Shown one piece after another: positions 16,356-26,971 of a stretch of 64,000 bases of DNA; within the stretch, counting starts at the first letter, position 1; every line of letters starts with the position of its first letter. The position numbers and the translations under genes were made by a program. This DNA comes from NCEH01 sp002257205 (GTDB lineage Bacteria > Pseudomonadota > Alphaproteobacteria > Rhizobiales > Xanthobacteraceae): NCBI RefSeq assembly GCF_043195105.1, contig NZ_JBAFWO010000003.1; one strand, 5' to 3'. The notes below the pieces were generated by a model. It worked only from the letters and a program-made list of their open reading frames with translations. It did no database searches and was not told the origin of the DNA.

Positions 16356-17666
16356 ATGGCGACCTTGTTTGAAGCGGCCGGACTGGAACAGGGGGCGCCA
16401 CGCCCCCTGGCGGATCGCCTGCGCCCCGAGAAGATCGCGGATGTCGTGGGGCAGGACCATCTGGTCGGTCCCGACGGCGTGCTGACGCGCATGCTGGAGG
16501 GCCGTTCGCTCGGCTCGCTCATCCTGTGGGGGCCGCCCGGCACAGGCAAGACCACCGTGGCGCGGCTGCTGGCCCATGCCACGGACCTGCATTTCGAGCA
16601 GATATCAGCCATTTTCTCGGGCGTCGCCGATCTGAAGAAGGTGTTCGAACAGGCCCGCCATCGCCGGGCGACTGGGCGGGGCACGCTGCTGTTCGTGGAC
16701 GAGATCCACCGCTTCAATCGCGCGCAGCAGGACAGTTTCCTGCCTGTGATGGAGGACGGCACGGTGACCCTGGTGGGCGCCACCACGGAAAACCCCTCCT
16801 TCGAGCTGAACGCCGCTTTGCTTTCGCGGGCGCGGGTGCTGGTGTTTCGCGCCCTGGACGAGGGGGCCATCGCGCGCCTGCTGGTCCGTGCGGAGGAGGT
16901 GGAAGGTCGCCCCTTGCCGCTCGACGCCGAGGCGCGGGACGCACTCGCCCGCATGGCGGACGGCGACGGTCGCGCCGCGCTGACGCTCGCCGAGGAGGTC
17001 TGGCGCGCCGCGCGCCCTGACGAGGTGTTCGATACCGCCGCCCTTCAGGACGTGGTGCAGCGCCGCGCGCCGATCTACGACAAGAGCGAGGACGGGCATT
17101 ACAACCTCATCTCGGCCCTGCACAAATCGGTGCGTGGCTCGGATCCCGACGCGACGCTCTATTATCTGGCCCGCATGCTGGATGCCGGCGAAAGCCCGCT
17201 GTTCCTCGCCCGCCGGTTGGTGCGCATGGCGGTGGAGGATATCGGGCTCGCCGATCCGCAGGCGCTCGTGGTGACCAGCGCGGCGAAGGACGCCTACGAC
17301 TTCCTCGGCTCGCCGGAAGGGGAGCTTGCCCTTGCCGAGGCCGCCGTCTATCTGGCCACCGCGCCGAAATCCAATTCGGTCTACAAGGCTTGGTCGGCGG
17401 CCATGCGCACCGCAAAGGCCGGCGGTTCCCTTGTGCCGCCGAAACATATCCTCAATGCCCCCACAAAGCTCATGAAGGGCGAAGGCTACGGCAAGGGCTA
17501 TCGCTACGACCATGATGAGCCCGATGCGTTCTCGGGGCAGAATTATTTCCCCGAGCAACTGGGGCGGCAGAGCTTCTTCCACCCGGTGGAGCGCGGCTTC
17601 GAGCGCGAGATCAAGAAGCGCATGGACTATTGGGCGCGATTGCGGGCGGAGCGCGGGGAACCGTGA
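16356..17666 (+). CDS. rarA: Replication-associated recombination protein RarA (AAA+ ATPase)
   Basis: Clamp-loader-like AAA+ protein acting at stalled replication forks; also called MgsA. It has 436 residues: Walker A GPPGTGKT at 59-66, Walker B plus box VDEIHRFN at about 114-121, sensor region GATTENPSFELN, and the C-terminal MgsA tetramerisation domain (KSVRGSDPDATLYYLARM, GYRYDHDEP). It lies 25 bp downstream of the HtrA gene and may share its transcript. Confidence 0.95.
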   Translation: MATLFEAAGLEQGAPRPLADRLRPEKIADVVGQDHLVGPDGVLTRMLEGRSLGSLILWGPPGTGKTTVARLLAHATDLHFEQISAIFSGVADLKKVFEQARHRRATGRGTLLFVDEIHRFNRAQQDSFLPVMEDGTVTLVGATTENPSFELNAALLSRARVLVFRALDEGAIARLLVRAEEVEGRPLPLDAEARDALARMADGDGRAALTLAEEVWRAARPDEVFDTAALQDVVQRRAPIYDKSEDGHYNLISALHKSVRGSDPDATLYYLARMLDAGESPLFLARRLVRMAVEDIGLADPQALVVTSAAKDAYDFLGSPEGELALAEAAVYLATAPKSNSVYKAWSAAMRTAKAGGSLVPPKHILNAPTKLMKGEGYGKGYRYDHDEPDAFSGQNYFPEQLGRQSFFHPVERGFEREIKKRMDYWARLRAERGEP

Positions 17667-17724
17667 CGCCGGGGCATGTACTGCAATGCAAAAATCCCGG
17701 TGCGCACCCTTGATGCGGGGCGGC

Positions 17725-17752
17725 AGGGACCGCTAAGACGAAGCGGGTCCCT
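17725..17752 (+). other. Stem-loop in the leader of the CrcB gene
   Basis: AGGGACC-GCT (17725-17734) pairs with AGC-GGGTCCCT (17742-17752) apart from one extra G, loop AAGACGA. It lies about 20 bases before the CrcB start. It does not fit the fluoride-riboswitch consensus. Confidence 0.35.
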
Positions 17753-17771
17753 CAGTCTTGCAGGTGCAGCC

Positions 17772-18158
17772 ATGATTCCCGCTCTTCTGGTCTTCGTCGG
17801 GGCGGGCCTGGGCGGCCTGATGCGCCATCTTTTCAATCTGGCGGGCATGCGCCTGCTGGGAATGGTGGAGTTTCCCTATGTCACGATGTTCATCAACGTG
17901 CTGGGATGCTTCATCATGGGGCTGGCGACCATATGGTTCGCCATGAGGTCCGGGGTGAGCTGGTCGCAGCCCACGCGCCTGTTCCTGACCACCGGGGTCC
18001 TGGGCGGATTTACCACCTTTTCCACGTTTTCCCTGGAATTCGCCCTGCTGATGGAGCGTGGCGTCTGGGGGCATGCGGCGATCTATGCCATCGGCTCGCT
18101 GGTGCTGTGCATCCTCGCCGTGACCGCTGGCATGGCACTCATGCGCGCCCTTACGTGA
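17772..18158 (+). CDS. crcB: CrcB/Fluc family fluoride channel
   Basis: Small dual-topology membrane protein that exports fluoride. It has 128 residues with four hydrophobic segments and the family signature GVLGGFTTFSTFS near residues 76-88, plus a conserved asparagine in FINVLGCFIMG. ATG 17772 was chosen because residues upstream are not family-like. It lies 105 bp after rarA and 61 bp before the pseudouridine synthase gene. Confidence 0.92.
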   Translation: MIPALLVFVGAGLGGLMRHLFNLAGMRLLGMVEFPYVTMFINVLGCFIMGLATIWFAMRSGVSWSQPTRLFLTTGVLGGFTTFSTFSLEFALLMERGVWGHAAIYAIGSLVLCILAVTAGMALMRALT

Positions 18159-18219
18159 CAGACGGGCGCGGGACGCGTAAATCTGCGCGCAAGTTCCGAC
18201 CGTTTCGAGGATGTGACCC

Positions 18220-19293
18220 ATGGCGGTCGAGGTAAAGCAGGTGAGTGCGGACGAGGCCGGGATGCGCCTCGACCGCTGGTTCAAGGCCCATTTCCCGGAC
18301 CTGTCGTTCGGCCATCTCCAAAAGCTGGTGCGAACCGGACAGGTGCGCGTGGATGGCGGGCGCGTGAAGACCTCCACGCGCCTGGATCCGGGCCAGGGCG
18401 TGCGCATTCCGCCGCTCGGCGTGGATGCCGATGGGATTGAGCCGGTGGATGCGGCCGATGAGGCGGCGCGGGCCGCCGCACCAGGTGGCGAGGCGGGTGA
18501 GCGCCCGGCCGCGCCGCGCGGCGTGATTGCTGCCGCTGCCCGCCGCGAGAATGAAGATCTCACCGCGCTGAAGGCCATGATCCTCTATGAGGACAAGGAT
18601 GTGATGGTGCTGAACAAGCCCATGGGCCTCGCGGTCCAGGGCGGTTCGGGCACCTATCGCCATGTCGACGGCATGCTCGATTCCATGCGCGACCGCGACG
18701 GGCAGAAGCCGCGCCTCGTCCACCGCATCGACAAGGACACCGCCGGCTGCCTGCTGATCGCCAAGACCCGGCTTGCGGCGTCCATCCTCACCAAGAGCTT
18801 CCGCTCGCGGGAGGCGCGCAAGATTTATTGGGCGCTGGTGCCGGGCGTGCCGAAGCCCCGGCAGGGGCGCATCTCCACCTATCTCGCCCGCGAGGAGAGC
18901 GAGGAGCGCATGCGCGTCGCCCGCCATGGCGAGGACGAGGCGAGCCACGCGCTGACCTATTATGCGGTGGTGGACCAGGCTGCGCAGAAGATGTCCTGGC
19001 TCTCACTGAAGCCGGTCACCGGCCGCACCCATCAGTTGCGGGCGCACATGGCGCACATTGGCCATCCCATCGTCGGCGATCCGAAATATTTCAACATCGA
19101 GAATTGGGAATTTCCCGGCGGGATGCAAAACAAGCTGCATCTGCTGGCGCGCCGCATCGTGATTCCCCATCCGCGTGGCACCGGCGTGATCGATGTCTCG
19201 GCGCCTCTGCCGCCCCACATGGCCCAGTCCTGGGCGGTGCTGGGCCTCGACGCCACGCAATATGATCCGATCCTGGAAGCGCCCGAAGCCTAA
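18220..19293 (+). CDS. rluC: Ribosomal large subunit pseudouridine synthase, RluC/RluD family
   Basis: Isomerises uridines of 23S rRNA. The 357-residue product has an N-terminal S4 RNA-binding domain (about 14-65) and a catalytic domain with HRIDKDTAG, which holds the catalytic aspartate, at about 168-176, and the C-terminal motif TGRTHQLRAHMAHIGHPIVG. An Ala/Arg-rich linker at about 80-105 is specific. RluC is likelier than RluD by overall resemblance to alphaproteobacterial RluC, but the target uridines cannot be read from sequence. Confidence 0.88.
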   Translation: MAVEVKQVSADEAGMRLDRWFKAHFPDLSFGHLQKLVRTGQVRVDGGRVKTSTRLDPGQGVRIPPLGVDADGIEPVDAADEAARAAAPGGEAGERPAAPRGVIAAAARRENEDLTALKAMILYEDKDVMVLNKPMGLAVQGGSGTYRHVDGMLDSMRDRDGQKPRLVHRIDKDTAGCLLIAKTRLAASILTKSFRSREARKIYWALVPGVPKPRQGRISTYLAREESEERMRVARHGEDEASHALTYYAVVDQAAQKMSWLSLKPVTGRTHQLRAHMAHIGHPIVGDPKYFNIENWEFPGGMQNKLHLLARRIVIPHPRGTGVIDVSAPLPPHMAQSWAVLGLDATQYDPILEAPEA

Positions 19294-19427
19294 TCCGGAC
19301 GCGCCGTGCGGCGGCTTGGCATTCGTGCTGGGCCGCCCAGCTGCGGCCGGGCAGGTTTCCCCTGCGGACAAACCGCGCTACATGGATGCCGGGGGCGCGC
19401 CATCCAATCGAGTTACGGAGACGACGC

Positions 19428-20138
19428 ATGAGCCGACAGCCAGACTTGTGTCCCGGCTGCGGAGCACCGACGCATCCCCACGCACATGAATGCGCCGAAT
19501 GCGGTGCCGTCCTGCCGCAGCGCCGCTCGATGCTTCCTCTTATTGTCGGCGCCGCGGGCGTTCTGGTCGCGCTGCTGGCGGGTGCCGGCGTGTGGATCAT
19601 GCTGAGCCCCCCGCCGGACGGCACGGGGCAGGAAGCGAGTGCGCCGGCATCCGCGCCGGCCCAGCCAGCACCGGCTCCCGCGCCAACGGCATCTGCCTCG
19701 GCAAGTTCGGCCCCCGCGATGCCCGAATCCCAGCTCGTGGCTCCCCAGCTCGTGGCTCCTCAGCTTGTGGCCCCCCAGCTCTTACCGTCGGCGTCCGCTC
19801 CGTCCAGCGCACCGGAAGCGGAGGCCGCCTTGCCCACCGCTCGTCCGGGCGTGCCGCAGCCGACGGCGGACGAACCGACCCGGCGCGCGTTCGCAAAGAC
19901 CACCCAGGACAATTTCGTCCAGAACGGGCTCGATCTTCAGGTCACTACCAGCGGGCCGGAAGCGACGACCATCGCCATCAAGTTCAATTTTCCCGCCAAG
20001 ACCGCCGTGGAACTGATCGCCTCCGGTCCATTTCCGCGCCAGTGCAAGCAGCGCGGCTTCAAGACCATTCAATTTCTCGATCCCAACGCCATATCCTGGA
20101 CCTATGATCTCGCCACCGACAAGCTGACCCAGAAATGA
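19428..20138 (+). CDS. Zinc-ribbon, single-pass membrane protein of unknown function
   Basis: It has 236 residues, not recognised as a named family. The N terminus has a CPxC...CxxC zinc ribbon (cysteines at about 8, 11, 22 and 25), followed by one membrane helix (about 36-56), then a Pro/Ala-rich linker with three exact QLVAP units and a folded C-terminal domain of about 80 residues. GGAG precedes ATG 19428. Its stop overlaps the HAD gene (ATGATG). The layout suggests a cytoplasmic zinc ribbon and a periplasmic domain; function unknown. Confidence 0.8.
   Translation: MSRQPDLCPGCGAPTHPHAHECAECGAVLPQRRSMLPLIVGAAGVLVALLAGAGVWIMLSPPPDGTGQEASAPASAPAQPAPAPAPTASASASSAPAMPESQLVAPQLVAPQLVAPQLLPSASAPSSAPEAEAALPTARPGVPQPTADEPTRRAFAKTTQDNFVQNGLDLQVTTSGPEATTIAIKFNFPAKTAVELIASGPFPRQCKQRGFKTIQFLDPNAISWTYDLATDKLTQK
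19731..19784 (+). repeat. 15-bp in-frame tandem repeat
   Basis: Three near-identical 15-base units (19731-19745, 19746-19760, 19761-19775), plus a partial fourth, coding QLVAP in the linker of the zinc-ribbon protein. Third-base differences show it is not brand new. Confidence 0.85.
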
Positions 20139-20827
20139 TGCCCGAAGACCGGCTTCCCTCTCTCATCCTGTTCGATTGCGATGGCACGCTGGTGGACAGC
20201 CAGCATGCCATCGTCGAAGCCATGAGTGCGGCCTTCGTTTCATGCGGCGTGACCCCGCCGACGCGGGAAGAGATGCTCTCCGTGGTCGGCCTGTCGCTGC
20301 CCGAGACCTTCGCGGTGCTGTCTCGTGGGGCCGTGGATTTCCCCGCGGTCGCGCTGGAGGCGGCCTATCGCTCCACCTACCGCACGCAGCGCGAAGCCGC
20401 GCCCACCGAGCCGCTCTATCCCGGCGCGCGCGAGACGCTGGAAGTGCTGCGTACCCGCGCCGACCTGCATTTGGGCATGGTGACGGGCAAGGCGCGGCGC
20501 GGCGTGCGGCGCGTGCTGACCGGCCATGCGATGGAGGGCTGGTTCGCCACCATCCAGACGGCCGACGACGCGCCCTCCAAGCCCCATCCCGCCATGGTGC
20601 TCCAGGCGATGGCCGAGATGGGGGCGGAGCCAGCCTTTACCGTGGTGGTGGGCGATACCACTTACGACATGGAGATGGCCAAGGCGGCCGGCGCCTTCGC
20701 CATCGCGGTCGGCTGGGGCTATCATGAACCCGGCGCCCTGCTGGCGGCCGGCGCGGATCTGATGGTGGAGCGGTTCGCGGATCTGCCGGCGGCCATCGAC
20801 ACCGTGTTCGCGCGCGTTCCCGCATGA
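20135..20827 (+). CDS. HAD-superfamily phosphatase (Gph-like)
   Basis: Probable phosphatase of a small metabolite, of the phosphoglycolate phosphatase type. It has 230 residues: motif I DCDGTLVDS at about 12-20, a helical cap, motif II threonine in GMVTGK, and motif IV GDTTYDMEMA. It overlaps the previous gene by four bases. True substrate not readable; related alphaproteobacterial genes also sit between RluC and ATP12 genes. Confidence 0.9.
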   Translation: MMPEDRLPSLILFDCDGTLVDSQHAIVEAMSAAFVSCGVTPPTREEMLSVVGLSLPETFAVLSRGAVDFPAVALEAAYRSTYRTQREAAPTEPLYPGARETLEVLRTRADLHLGMVTGKARRGVRRVLTGHAMEGWFATIQTADDAPSKPHPAMVLQAMAEMGAEPAFTVVVGDTTYDMEMAKAAGAFAIAVGWGYHEPGALLAAGADLMVERFADLPAAIDTVFARVPA

Positions 20828-20914
20828 GCCTGGCTGTTGTTTTGATGCGTTTTCTTGACGCAAAATCGAAATCCATTTTGCTGAAAACGCCTAGCCGAAA
20901 ACACGAGACCCCCC

Positions 20915-21685
20915 ATGCGTGATCTTCTGGAAGGCATCGAAACCACCGGCATCGACCCGGCTGAATCCGTGCGCGCCGCCCAGCGGGTGACGCTGCCGAA
21001 GCGCTTCTACAAGGCCGCGGGCGTCGGCGCCGAGGAGGAGGGGTTCACCATTCTTCTGGACGGGCGACCGGTGCGCACCCCGGCGCGCGATATCCTGCGC
21101 CTGCCCACGCGCGCCCTCGCCGAGGCGGTGGCCGCCGAATGGGACGCGCAGGTGCGTGAGATCAACCCGCACGCCATGCCGCTGACCCGGCTCGTCAACG
21201 TGGTGCTGGACGGCGTGATGCGCGATCCCGCCGCCTCAGCCGCCGAGGTGGTGAGCTATGCCGGCACCGATCTGCTCTGCTATCGCGCCGACGGACCGGA
21301 GCGGCTGGAGGCGCTGCAGGCGCAGGCCTGGGACCCGGTGCTGGACTGGTTCCGCGATCGGCATGGCGCCCGCTTCTTCCTCAGCACAGGCGTGCGCCAT
21401 GTGAAGCAGCCGGACGAGACCTTGGCGCGCATCGCCGAACTGGTGCCGCGTGAGCCGTTCCGCCTTGCGGCCGTCACCTCCATGACCGCGCTCACCGGGT
21501 CGGCCCTGCTGGCGCTGGCGGTGGCCCATGGCGCCATCGACGCGGAAACTGCATGGACCGCAGCCCATGTGGACGAGGCGTGGAACCGCGCCCAATGGGG
21601 CGAGGACGAGCTTGCGGCCGCGCGCCATGCCGCCCGCAAGCTGGAGATGGACGCCGCCGCGCGCCTGCTCGCCCTGCTGGATTGA
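20915..21685 (+). CDS. ATP12 family F1-ATPase assembly chaperone
   Basis: Homologue of the mitochondrial chaperone that protects the F1 alpha subunit during assembly. It has 256 residues, with the family N-terminal block RFYKAAGVG and LLDGRPVRTPAR around 45-57, and AEWDAQ, HAMPLTRLVN and the C-terminal DEAWNRAQWGEDE. It is separated from the HAD gene by 87 bp of AT-richer sequence that may hold a promoter (TTGACG at 20854). Confidence 0.92.
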   Translation: MRDLLEGIETTGIDPAESVRAAQRVTLPKRFYKAAGVGAEEEGFTILLDGRPVRTPARDILRLPTRALAEAVAAEWDAQVREINPHAMPLTRLVNVVLDGVMRDPAASAAEVVSYAGTDLLCYRADGPERLEALQAQAWDPVLDWFRDRHGARFFLSTGVRHVKQPDETLARIAELVPREPFRLAAVTSMTALTGSALLALAVAHGAIDAETAWTAAHVDEAWNRAQWGEDELAAARHAARKLEMDAAARLLALLD

Positions 21686-21700
21686 GGCCGGGCGAGATCC

Positions 21701-23689
21701 TCAGGCGGCGGCTTGGGCCACCATGCGCTGCTTCACTTCATCCGCCATGCGGGCGAACACGGCACTCCAATCGCCCGGCGCATCCTGGCGGAACAGGCGC
21801 ACGCTCGGATACCATGGGGTATCCTCCCGCACCGCTAGCCAGCGCCAGTCGCAGCCGGCGATCAGCGCCAGCAAGGCCGGGCGGCCGAGCGCACCGGCCA
21901 GGTGGATCATGGCGGTGTCGCAGGAGATCACGAGATCGCAGGCGGCCAGGATCGCCGCGCTGTCGAGGAAGGTCTCGCCCCGCGGATCGATTTCCCCAAT
22001 GGGCTCGACCGCGAACGGCAGGTCCGCCGCCTGCGCCTGCTCTTCGCCCGGCCCCTTCTGAAGCGAGATGATGCGCACGCCTTCCAGAGCCGCGACGGGC
22101 GCGAGGGCGGCGAGCGGAAAGGCGCGGCTCATGCCGGCTTCGCCCTTGGGATTTCCGGCCCAGGCGACAGCGATCTTGAACCCGCTTTCTCCCAGCCTCT
22201 GCCGCCACGCCTCGGTGCGCGCGGGCTGCGCCTTCAGATAGGGCGCAAAAGGCGGAAGGGTCTGCGGCGTCAGATGGAGCAAATGCGGCACGCTCATCAG
22301 CGGCGCCCAGCGCGCCGGCTCGCGCAGGCCCATGGCCTGCTCGATGGTCATGACGCCGGCAATGCCTTCGATCCCCGAGAGGAGCGGCAGCATCTCGGGT
22401 GTCGTGGCGAGCGCCACCTTATGGCCCAGGCGGGTGAGCAGCGGCGCGAAGCGGGCGAACTGGATGATATCGCCGCGTCCCTGCTCGCCCTGGAGCACGA
22501 GCAGGCTCTTCGGGTCCGGCTTGTCGCCGGTCCACCGCGGATAGGGAAATTCCGCATAGCCTTTCTGGCGCAATTCGTTGCGGCGTTCGAACAGCGGCAG
22601 GCCGCGCATCCAGTCGCCGCTGCGAAGCCGCGCGGTGGCGAGCAGGAACGCTACTTCCGGATGGGGAGGCGCCGCCTGGACTAGGGTGTCCAGATCCTGC
22701 CGGCCGGCATCGAGCCGGCCAAGATCCATCTGGAGCTGGGCACGCAGAATACGCGCGCGGATGAAGGCGGGATCGCGGGCGAGCGCGCGATCGAGCTCGG
22801 CGATTGCTTCCCCATGCCGCCCGACGGTGGAGAGCAGCAAGGCGTGGGGATAGAGAATCTCCGCGCGGTCGGGCGCCAGTTCCACCGCGCGGGTGGCGCT
22901 CTCCACGCCTTCCGCGAAGCGCCGCAAGTCCAGCAGCACGCTGGCGCGGTTGGCATGCGCCTGCGCGGCGGCGGGATCGCGCGCAAGCGCCCGGTCGAGC
23001 AGCTCCAGCCCCTCCTGCGGGCGGTCCAGATTGCGCAGGGCGAGCGCGGTGTTGGACAAGGCGTCCACATTGTCCGGCTCCGCCGTCAGCACGATCTCGA
23101 ACGCCGCGAGGGCGGGCGCGTAGCGCATGAGCGCGCTCAGCGAGACGCCCCGATTGAGATGGGCGGCGCCCATGCCGGGGGCCATGGCGAGCGCTGTGTC
23201 GAAGGATTTGATGGCGTCCTCGTGCCGCTCCATCTCCTGCAACAAAGCGCCGCGATTGAGCCAGCCTTCCGGGCGGCGCGGCGCGAGGCGCAGGGATTCG
23301 TCATAAGCGCGCAGCGCCTCGGTGCGGCGGCCGAGGGCGCCGAGCAGGCCGGCGCGGCTGTCCCAGGCATCGGGATTTTCCGGAGCGAGCGCGATCGCTT
23401 GGTCATAGGCCGCGAGCGCTTGCGTCAAGCGGCCGAGCCGCTCCAGCGCCAGGCCAAGAAGATCGAACGCCCGCGCATCCTGCGGTGCCGCCTGCGTCGC
23501 CTCCGCGAGCAGGCGTGCGCCCTCGTCCAATTGCCCTTTCTGGCACTGGAGCCGGCCGAGCCGGAACAGCGCTTCGCCCTCGCGCGGGTTTGCGCGCAGA
23601 ACCTCGCCATAGAGCCCCGCCGCCTCGTCCAATTGGCCGGAATCGTGAAGGGCGATGGCTTGGTCGAGAAGGGAAGAGGATGCGGGCAT
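21701..23689 (-). CDS. TPR protein with C-terminal glycosyltransferase-like domain
   Basis: It has 662 residues. The first ~420 residues are about ten tetratricopeptide repeats (recurrent A..Y..AL.L.P pattern). The rest resembles the ADP-heptose / O-GlcNAc transferase fold: IAVAWAGNPKGE and the nucleotide-sugar site ACDLVISCDTAMIHLAGALG. Such fusions are thought to glycosylate proteins or surface polysaccharide, but acceptor and donor are unknown. ATG 23689 is taken over the upstream in-frame start at 23752. Convergent with the ATP12 gene, 15 bp apart. Confidence 0.82.
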   Translation of the reverse strand: MPASSSLLDQAIALHDSGQLDEAAGLYGEVLRANPREGEALFRLGRLQCQKGQLDEGARLLAEATQAAPQDARAFDLLGLALERLGRLTQALAAYDQAIALAPENPDAWDSRAGLLGALGRRTEALRAYDESLRLAPRRPEGWLNRGALLQEMERHEDAIKSFDTALAMAPGMGAAHLNRGVSLSALMRYAPALAAFEIVLTAEPDNVDALSNTALALRNLDRPQEGLELLDRALARDPAAAQAHANRASVLLDLRRFAEGVESATRAVELAPDRAEILYPHALLLSTVGRHGEAIAELDRALARDPAFIRARILRAQLQMDLGRLDAGRQDLDTLVQAAPPHPEVAFLLATARLRSGDWMRGLPLFERRNELRQKGYAEFPYPRWTGDKPDPKSLLVLQGEQGRGDIIQFARFAPLLTRLGHKVALATTPEMLPLLSGIEGIAGVMTIEQAMGLREPARWAPLMSVPHLLHLTPQTLPPFAPYLKAQPARTEAWRQRLGESGFKIAVAWAGNPKGEAGMSRAFPLAALAPVAALEGVRIISLQKGPGEEQAQAADLPFAVEPIGEIDPRGETFLDSAAILAACDLVISCDTAMIHLAGALGRPALLALIAGCDWRWLAVREDTPWYPSVRLFRQDAPGDWSAVFARMADEVKQRMVAQAAA

Positions 23690-23828
23690 GGTCCGACGCT
23701 GCCGATAAGGGAGCGGCACCATATTCATTCGCGCGGCGCGCCGGAACCCCACATGCGCAATGCCGAACTTATTGCATCGTCCCGCGTTTGCCTTTTCAAT
23801 CCCATCAAACAGCAGCGAGGCCTTGGCG

Positions 23829-24626
23829 ATGGATATCGATACCGAACACCTGGGCGATGTGGCGGTCCTCTACGGCCTGAACGTGCTCTATGCGCTGATT
23901 CTTCTAGCGGTTGGCTGGTGGATCGCGAAGACCGTCGAGGGCCTGCTGATGCGCGGCCTGAACGCGACCGGGCGGATCGACGTGACTGTGGCGAGCTTCC
24001 TCGCAAGCCTCGCCAAATATGTCGTGCTGGTATTCGTTCTGGTCGCGGTGCTCCAGCGCTTCGGCATCCAGACCACCAGCATCATCGCGGTGTTGGGCGC
24101 CGCCTCCCTTGCCGTAGGCCTCGCCTTGCAGGGTACCTTGTCCAACATGGCAGCCGGGGTGATGCTGCTGGTCTTCCGTCCGTTCCGCGTCGGCGACACT
24201 GTCGAGGTCGCCGGAAAGGCCGGTACGGTGAAGGCTCTGACGCTCTTCACCACGGAACTTGCGGGTGCCGCCAATGTGCAGATCCTGATCCCCAACGGGC
24301 AGGTGTGGGGGGCGGCGATCCTGAACAAATCCGCCTATCCCGCCGGCGATTCGACGGTGTCGGTCGCGCTGGAGGTGGCGACCAGTGTGGATGTGGACGC
24401 GCTTCGCGCCAAGGCGCTGGCATTCCTTGAGCAGGATGCCCGCGTGCTGGCGACGCCCGCGCCGAGCGTGGTTCTGGGCAAGCTCGGCTATGATCGCATC
24501 GAGCTGACCATTTCAGCGACCACCAAGCCCGCCGATGCGGCAGGCGTGAAGGAAGAGCTGCTGGAGCTGCTGCGCCCTCTCATCTATGTATCGCCTGCGG
24601 AAAAGCCGGCGTTGGTTTCGCCTTAG
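23829..24626 (+). CDS. Small-conductance mechanosensitive channel, MscS family
   Basis: Inner-membrane channel relieving hypo-osmotic stress. The 265-residue product has three membrane helices; the pore helix carries the Gly/Ala-rich stretch AVLGAASLAVGLALQGTL, followed by the MscS beta domain with FRPFRVGDTVEVAGKAGTV and the IPNGQ motif. ATG 23829 follows a GAGG-containing site. Divergent from the TPR gene (139 bp). Confidence 0.93.
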   Translation: MDIDTEHLGDVAVLYGLNVLYALILLAVGWWIAKTVEGLLMRGLNATGRIDVTVASFLASLAKYVVLVFVLVAVLQRFGIQTTSIIAVLGAASLAVGLALQGTLSNMAAGVMLLVFRPFRVGDTVEVAGKAGTVKALTLFTTELAGAANVQILIPNGQVWGAAILNKSAYPAGDSTVSVALEVATSVDVDALRAKALAFLEQDARVLATPAPSVVLGKLGYDRIELTISATTKPADAAGVKEELLELLRPLIYVSPAEKPALVSP

Positions 24627-24652
24627 ACCTTCTCCTCGCCCTCGGAAATGCC

Positions 24653-25069
24653 GTGACTGCAGACGACATCCGCGAATTGTTCGCGTCCTTCGGCCCGGTG
24701 GCGGTGCGCCGCATGTTCGGCGGTGCCGGGGTCTATGCGGACGGCACCATGTTCGCGCTGGAGGCGGGCGGCGAACTCTATCTGAAAGTGGATGACGGCT
24801 TCGCCTTGGATCTGGCGGCGCGCGGCTCGGTGCCCTTCAGCTATGAAGCCAAGGGCCGGCGCACCATCATGTCCTATTGGAAAGTGCCGGAGGCGGCGCT
24901 GGACGATGGGGAGGATCTGGCCGCGCTCGCCGGCCGCGCCCTGGACATCGCCAGAGCGGCGCGCCGCGCAAAGCCCGCCGCGTCGGGGCGCCGCAGCACC
25001 TCCGCCGCCAGCAAGGCTGCTCCCGCAAAGCGCGGAAAGCCGGTGCGCGGCACGGCGGGCGGGCACTGA
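24653..25069 (+). CDS. TfoX N-terminal domain protein
   Basis: It has 138 residues. The TfoX_N fold covers residues 1-95: RRMFGGAGVYADGTMFALE and the RRTIMSYWKVPE segment. Then comes a Lys/Ala-rich basic tail of about 40 residues. TfoX is the competence regulator Sxy in gammaproteobacteria, but stand-alone TfoX_N proteins in alphaproteobacteria have no known role. GTG start 24653, 26 bp after the MscS gene. Confidence 0.85.
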   Translation: MTADDIRELFASFGPVAVRRMFGGAGVYADGTMFALEAGGELYLKVDDGFALDLAARGSVPFSYEAKGRRTIMSYWKVPEAALDDGEDLAALAGRALDIARAARRAKPAASGRRSTSAASKAAPAKRGKPVRGTAGGH

Positions 25070-25180
25070 AGGCAAGTAATACCGAAGGTAGGGACGAGAG
25101 CCCCATAAGGCCGGAGAAAACCTCATTCCGGCGGGGTAAACCTTGTGGGGCGGGACCGATATGGCCCACGCCCCGAGGGG

Positions 25181-26749
<1,569 letters not shown>

Positions 26750-26971
26750 ATCGTCGCTTAATGCGGCAGCGCTCCGCTTATCGCAGGCCCCGTGCCGTAC
26801 GGGGCTGGGCGAGCGGTCGTCGCTCGGCGCGCTTGGATTCGAAATAATCGGACGACACGTTGTAAAGTAAGGATTTTGTGCGCTGTGTCAATGCTTGTCA
26901 TTGAACCTGCCATGCGCGTGGCGAATTGCAGCCGGCAGCGCCATGCGGCAGCGCCCTTGACCCCTTGCGGA

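Noticed and set aside
17667..17771. Fluoride riboswitch upstream of crcB
   Set aside because: The leader folds into a simple hairpin but lacks the conserved GATGG and CTGATGACTCCTAC-type elements.
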